64,000 nucleotides of DNA from Symbiodinium natans (Eukaryota; Sar; Dinophyceae; Suessiales; Symbiodiniaceae), in NCBI GenBank assembly GCA_905221605.1, contig CAJNDS010002186.1:191001-255000 (forward strand). Reading direction: 5' to 3'. A model generated the notes under the pieces. That model ran no database searches, was not told where the DNA came from, and worked only from the letters and a program-made list of their open reading frames with translations. Each line of letters begins with the position of its first letter. Position 1 is the first letter of the stretch. Of the stretch, positions 58,830-64,000 are shown one piece after another. Both the position numbers and the translations under genes were made by a program.

Positions 58830-61060
58830 GTCGGCTTCCCGGCGCTGGCGTTGGCCTCCCGGACGGCCTTCTGGACCTAACAACAAAGCAAAGACAAAGC
58901 AATTTGAGGCAGAGAGGAAAGGGAGATGCCTTCTGCTTAACGTAGAAGAATGCAAAGACCCCAGGAACAAAGAGGCCGGGGCGGGCGTGGTCTTCTGGAA
59001 GGCTTCCGGCACAAGGTAGGAAGGGATCTGAATTGCAAGACAACTAGGGGCTCTAGGCGTTGGAAGGTCTCCAGCTTCAGCTGAGTCGGAAGCACTCTTA
59101 AGATGCTGCCTCACAGCCTTTCGCTCCCGAAGCGCCCGCTGCATCCTGTGAGGTGCCACCACGAAGAATCGAATCCGTCTGCTGAAGACGATTCGTTTCG
59201 GTCAATGCTCCTCTGCAAGGCTCTCTTGTCGTCTGGATGCTCCTCGAAGTATGCCTTCAACTTCTCGGAATGCAGAGCCTTCACTGGCAACAGTTCAGGT
59301 GAAAAACCTTCGGAGGCAGTAACAGTTTCGAGTACTCGGGCTTAGAATCCTAGAGTACTCTGAATGCCTCCATCTGCAGTTCGCGTGCACGATATTTTGA
59401 TATCGCCTTCTTGGTGAGTCCTCTTGCCTCAGGGACGACTCGGCTTTCCAAACGCTTGCTGAAGTCTGGAGACAACCAAGACCATGGCCATGTCTTCGAC
59501 GCGATAGCCTGGCCGGGGGCTGTCATCACGCAGCGCACCGCAGCGCACCGCAGCGTAGCGTGCCGCAGCATGATTTGACTCGACGTTCTGGCAAGAAACG
59601 GAAGCGCTCGGCATCGGAGATCTGCATCGGCAGGGCTTGCAGCCCTGTACCTTCACACCATGCTTCGCTGCAACTCCCACGAAGGGCAAGAGTGGCAAGT
59701 GCTGATCGCAAGCGCGTGCTTCTGTTGACAAAACCTTTGGGTTTGCCAGAGCTTGGCCTGAACGACTCTGCGCCTGAATGATTTTCTGCAGCATGGGCCT
59801 GTGTCGCAGAGTGCGGCCAAATGCCAGCAAGAGAGGCCCCCAAAGGCCCAAAGTCGCAGAAAAGAACCTCTCAAGACCACTTCTCAAAACCAATCTCACC
59901 AAGACACTGCTCTTCGTGGGTGCAGATTGTCAGCCTTGGAGCGTGGGCGGAAGATTTTTTCCAAGCACATCCAGACTGCGAAGAACGAAGGAAGAATGTT
60001 TATCTCGCTCTTTAGTCTGTGAATCTCTCGTTTTGCTGCCTGTCACTCTTGTGACTCTCATACTTCTCAGACGCTTTAAGCTTACAATCGGCTCCGCTCC
60101 AAGGGGCGCGGTGCCGCTCTGGCCGCCGCGGGCGCAGCGCCCCACGCGGTGCACCTCAAAGTGTTCTCCCCCCACGGCCCGAGAGAGATTACTCGAGACC
60201 ACTTCTCCTTCGCTCCGTGTCTCACTCCGACCCCCCGTCCTCGTCAGCCACAACACACACACACAAATATTCTCTCTCGTCTCTTCTTAAGTGACATCTC
60301 TCGAGAGTTATGGGGAATATGGCGCCGCCCTCTCTGGGCTGCGTGCGTAGTCCCGCACGGACGTGGGAACATCCGCGTTCAAGACGGTGCTCACCTACTC
60401 GAAACTCTCCAGGACCAGGATTGCAGGATCTTCACAACGGGTCACAACGGCACCGCCCAAGGCATCCCTCGAAAACAGACTGAGGCCTGAACCCCTTGCA
60501 AGTCCACACCTCGAGTGAGGGAGTACTGCTCATCCTGACAGCGCAGCTCAGCATACAACTCATACAACCATTCCTTCGAATTCCTTCTGCTTGACATAAA
60601 CTGTACACAGATGGAGGTGACTTGAAATACTGACATGTATACGTTGTATACGTATACACATTCCGAATGAGCTTGTGATCGCGCCTTCACCTTGCGCCCA
60701 GGCTTCGTCGCTCTAGGGGCCTTCCCACGCAACCGCTCAGAGGCAAACAAAGAAAGAGAAGACGACGCATCCTCAAAAAAGACTCTCTCTCTCTCTCTCT
60801 CTCTATCTCAGTCGCGAGCCGTCCCTCTCGAGGCTGCGGCAGGTGTCGGCTTGACAGCCACGTCTTCGTCCTTGCAAACGTTTTTTCTCCGAAGCACACA
60901 TCTTCCCAGAAACGCAGAGACGCGCACTCTCCTGCTCTTCCTCCTCTTCCTCCTCTTCCTCCTGTTCCTCCTCCTCCTCCTCGTCCTCCTCCTGCTCGTC
61001 CTCTTTCTCCGCATCTGCTGCCGCCACCTTTGCCTCCGAGATCAGGGCATCTTGGCATCT
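58830..61060 (-). CDS. DDX56/Dbp9-type RNA helicase, C-terminal half only
   Basis: Dbp9/DDX56 are nucleolar DEAD-box helicases of large-subunit assembly. Exons: about 61045-60930, acidic insert beginning AKVAAADAEKEDEQEEDEEE; 60534-60487, DEQYSLTRGVDLQGVQ (motif V); 60394-60347, VSTVLNADVPTSVRDY; from 60154, VHRVGRCARGGQSGTA (motif VI); near 59640-59580, LPMQISDAERFRFLPERR; near 59425, ARGLTKKAISKYRARELQME; near 59295, KALHSEKLKAYFEEHPDD; near 59150, MQRALRERKAVRQHLK; near 59030, IPSYLVPEAFQK; near 58875, KAVREANASAGK. Introns after motif V and VI exons start with GC. More acidic or basic exons near 61770 (AGDEEGCGEEEGEEEEE) and 61595 (EELPKKAKKADKANGE) may extend the insert. The Q motif, Walker A and DEAD box are absent: the catechol methyltransferase gene occupies the space where they should be, so this looks like a truncated copy. 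Confidence 0.8.
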
Positions 61061-61374
61061 GCTAGCAACTTCGCTAGCGCGAAAAGACCCAAAGTGTCTC
61101 CTGTTCGTATGCAGAATCATGCAGCTAGGGACGGACACGTAACCAAGTGGCCTCTGTCGCAGGAGTGGCTTTCCGATCTTTTTGCCGCAGCGCAGACCTC
61201 GGTCTGAGAGCTGAAAGCTACAGAGTTGGAGTATACCATCAATCACACTATAGCACACCAGCAGTGGACGACCGTGGACAGTGGTCGACAACGATGGGAT
61301 CATGGAGTATAGCCCACCTGCGAGTCGCGGGAGCCGCATCTGTCGGAGTGGATGTTGGAGCATCCTGATGGACA

Positions 61375-61442
61375 CAATGATGATACAATGATGATTCAAT
61401 GACGATACAATGATGATACAATGATGATACAATGATGATACA
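61375..61442. repeat. (ACAATGATGAT)n undecamer repeat
   Basis: About five 11-12 bp units in an intron-like stretch between acidic exons. Confidence 0.9.
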
Positions 61443-61863
61443 CGTGGGCAAGTGGGGGGGGGAGGGGGGCAGTTCAAGTGATCCGGTTGCCAATCAGTGC
61501 ACTCCCAAAGCCTACGGCCTAGGGACGGAAGCCTGACTGCATTCTCCATTTGCCTTGTCGGCCTTCTTGGCTTTCTTGGGCAACTCCTCTGCACTCCGGC
61601 CAGTCACCCAAAGAACAGGAAGATGAAAAGAACCAAGAGCAACGGCAATGAAAGCGTCGTGCTGTCTTGCTGTCATCACGCCAATCCTCTATGGCTTCGT
61701 CGTCTTCGCACTCCTCCTCTTCCTCCCCCTCCTCCTCCCCGCAGCCCTCTTCGTCACCAGCCTGCAATGACATAGAATCCCCAAGGAAACTAAGCCCGCA
61801 AAAGACCGCACTGGCCAGATAGCAGTGACCCATACTAGTCGAGTCAAGCTTTTTGTCTCCTCA

Positions 61864-63310
61864 GTGCGGCATGGCGGTCATCCAGTCCTCGCAGCTTTCC
61901 GCGAGAAACTCGGGCAGGGACCACGAGACAACGCCCTCCGAGCCCTGAGCCAGGACTCAAGCTGATCGCAATTGAGCGCATGTGCCAGCAGGGTTGGTGG
62001 GGGGGTTGCGGGGGTTTCGAAGGGGGGTTCTGGGTGGGTGGAAATGCAAAGGTGGCTAGGTGGAGCCTGTGCATTGCTTCTCCTGCTTAAGTAGTAACCC
62101 GACAAAACAGAAGACTGAGTCCAAATCCCACTCTGGGGCTCCAAGATATTCCACGTGTGAAGAGGCGGGGAAGTGAGAGGGCGGGGTCTGGGCGTACAAT
62201 TGAGGCGTCCCGCCTTGCAGAGCCATAGCAACAAGGGCGCCCCAGGCTTCAGCGTGTTGTCAGCCAGGAGTTGTCCCAGGAGCGCCTGCGTACGTTGCAG
62301 GTGGACCATGTCGGAATGGAAGCGGGTGCCACGGTGGTCCAGAAATGCAAAGTCCGTACCACCTTCAAGCACAAGGCCAGACAACCACGGAACACAACTC
62401 GACTTGCGAGTGCTTGACAACAGTAGTTAGCAAACAGCTTATAATTTGCTCCTTGCACTCTGTCTGTGTTCCTGCCTGCGCCCCAGTCCTCCACCAATCG
62501 ATCAAGCGCATCGTGCGCCATACCCGGCATGATCTCCACACACTGCGATAGCCCTGCGAGGGCGACGACGTGCCGAGCCACCAGCACCAGCACCGCATCG
62601 GACTCGAAAGACACCACCTGCGCGCCTCCTCGAACGCCTCCTTGCAGAAGTTGGGAAGATACTAAAGACGCAGGAGCTCTGAGCTGGGACTTACGGCTCT
62701 GAAGGGGCAGGCAAGTGCTGTAGCTATGCTTGAAGAAAATACGGGACTCCTCTGTCGCAGGCATAACTGTTGATCGAACGTGATCCTTGGGAGTGTTGGC
62801 TGTTCCTTCCCGGCCCCCCAACAACTCTCCTGCCCTCCAGGCCATCCGCACACAGGAGTAGCCGACGAAGGACCCGAACTCTGCCAGAACGGCCCGCTCG
62901 GGAGCGCGCCGCTGGGCCAGATACGAATCAATCACCTCAAAGGGGGAACGGGGAAGGGTGAGGTGCTCCGGCACCACCCCTGTCTTGGTTCTCGAGAGAG
63001 AAACATTCCTCGCTTTTCTGCCTTGAACTAGTGAGGATCTTAGGCTTTGATTCAGAAAAACAAACTGAAAACGTCTCCGACTTTCTACATCTTTGGCTGT
63101 GTCTCGCCTGAGCCTTGGCCTCGCCGGCCACTTTGAGCCACTGGCGCTGGCTTTGTGAGGCAAAGGCCTCGCAGGTTTCCACGATCCTCTCCACTCTTTT
63201 CGGGCCAAGCTCGTTGTTGGCTCGAGCTGTCATGAAGTCCAGCAGCCGGACCACTTTGTGGTACCGCCCGTGGAGGAAGGCCTGCACAGAAGCTGTATTC
63301 TGTTCGTGAT
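61864..63310 (-). CDS. Catechol-O-methyltransferase-like protein
   Basis: SAM- and Mg-dependent O-methyltransferase of small catechol-type compounds. Exon 1 starts after CTTCTGTGCAG near 63285 and reads FLHGRYHKVVRLLDFMTARA, NNELGPKRVERIVETC, ending GEAK|GCTCAG. Exon 2 starts after CTTTGAG near 62942: VIDSYLAQRRAPERAVLAEF, GSFVGYSCVRMAWRAG (SAM motif I region). Exon 3 near 62630: AQVVSFESDAVLVLVARHVV, LSQCVEIMPGMAHDALDRL. Exon 4 from about 62360: TDFAFLDHRGTRFHSDMVHL (FLDH metal/catalytic Asp), LADNTLKPGAPLLLWLCK. The last exon near 61945: GSEGVVSWSLPEFLAESCED, WMTAMPH, TGA at 61866-61864. A small exon near 62150 (YLGAPEWDLDS) may fall between. The order and motifs match COMT over its length. 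Donors are GC or GA. Substrate unknown. Confidence 0.87.
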
Positions 63311-63474
63311 TCTTTTGCGTGTCGTTTCGTTGTTGCCTTCGTGTTGCTTTCAACTCCCCTCCTCGAAGCTTGCTTCGACATGGGCCAACTCGCTCCCCGC
63401 CCGAAGGAAGCGGAGCGGGAGGCGCAGCGTGACCGAGTTCATCATGGTCAAGGTCACGATCCTGAGCAAGGCGG

Positions 63475-63705
63475 ATGAAGAGGGAGCGGAGGGGAGGGGA
63501 GGGAGGGAGAGAGGGGAGGAGGGAGAGCGAGAGAGAAAAAGGCGTGACACAGAGAAAAAAAGAAGAAGGAATGGAAAGGAAAGGAAAAGGAAAAGTAGAA
63601 GGAAAAGGAAAGGAAAAGGAAAAGGAAATCGAAAGGAAAAGGAAAGGAACAGAAAAGGAAAGGAAAAGGAAAAGGAAGGGGAAGGGGAAGGGAAAGGCAG
63701 ATTCT
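63475..63705. repeat. Purine-rich GGAAAA/GAGAGG tract
   Basis: About 230 bp of irregular GGAAAA and GGGAGA units, purine on plus. Two open plus-strand frames through it are artefacts. Confidence 0.95.
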
Positions 63706-63784
63706 GGAAGTACTCCTGGCGGGCCAGAACTCTTTTTGCCGCGCGATGCGATCCCTCGATTACATTACCTTGGAAAAATCAGGG

Positions 63785-63960
63785 GGAAGAAATTCGGGCG
63801 ACCTGCTCCGGCAGAAAGATGGTTGTTTCACGGACAGGTTTTGCATCGGCGCCCGCTTGCGGGCGAATCTCCCTTGCAGCGACCCAAACCGCATCAGGCT
63901 GATTAGCGACCTTATGCTGGCCGACTTCCATCAGGTTTGCTGGAAACGTTGTTGTCTGGT
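63785..63960 (-). CDS. Unrecognised exon near right window edge
   Basis: Reads LMEVGQHKVANQPDAVWVAA, then REIRPQAGADAKPVRETTIF and LPEQVARI. Good protein character, same strand as the COMT-like gene. It could be that gene's N-terminal exon or the end of a gene outside the window. Confidence 0.4.
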
Positions 63961-64000
63961 AGTTTGTCAACCCACGGGTCCGGTCCACCTTTTTTCTTGG

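Overview
This looks like nuclear DNA of a dinoflagellate, probably of the Symbiodinium/Suessiales kind, although no marker gene fixes the species. The evidence is structural. Genes are cut into very short exons. Their introns mostly begin with GC or GA instead of GT, and almost all show an AG|G pattern at the splice junctions. Every gene I could recognise lies on the minus strand. The spacers hold long purine/pyrimidine microsatellites, and DUF4116-repeat and CCCH zinc-finger families typical of these genomes are present. No prokaryotic operon structure, rRNA, tRNA, CRISPR array or recognisable transposase/reverse transcriptase was seen. Coding regions had to be read as spliced exons, so most long uninterrupted ORFs here (especially plus-strand ones and those through repeats) are not genes.

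Layout, left to right (all genes read right to left): 0.3-0.5 kb unrecognised exon; 0.8-5.1 kb ubiquitin-like + DUF4116 repeat gene; 5.7-8.0 kb coiled-coil gene; 9.05-9.73 kb GIY-YIG domain gene; 9.9-10.9 kb unrecognised exons; 11.1-15.9 kb CLC chloride channel/transporter with a 3-kb intron holding TTTAGGG-like sequence; 17.0-17.3 kb decayed CCCH finger; 18.9-20.06 kb SAM methyltransferase; 21.0-26.3 kb four intact CCCH fingers, each split by an intron at the same codon; 29.5-31.9 kb RsmH/MraW-type rRNA methyltransferase; 32.9-36.7 kb several unrecognised exons and a CCCH exon relic; 37.4-41.3 kb thaumatin-like protein; 44.6-49.3 kb class III aminotransferase (17 exons resolved in frame); 49.7-51.0 kb IRG-type GTPase; 51.6-57.2 kb coiled-coil and unrecognised exons; 58.8-61.8 kb C-terminal half of a DDX56/Dbp9-type helicase; 61.86-63.3 kb catechol-O-methyltransferase-like gene; 63.8-63.96 kb unrecognised exon.

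The genes do not form an obvious pathway. They appear to be unrelated, probably polycistronically transcribed and trans-spliced neighbours, as known for dinoflagellates. The most notable points are the splice-site usage (in the aminotransferase 11 of 16 introns start with GC, 2 with GA and 3 with GT), the CCCH module array, the IRG GTPase and the truncated helicase. Exon limits were derived by eye from reading-frame continuity and family consensus; transcript data would be the decisive test.
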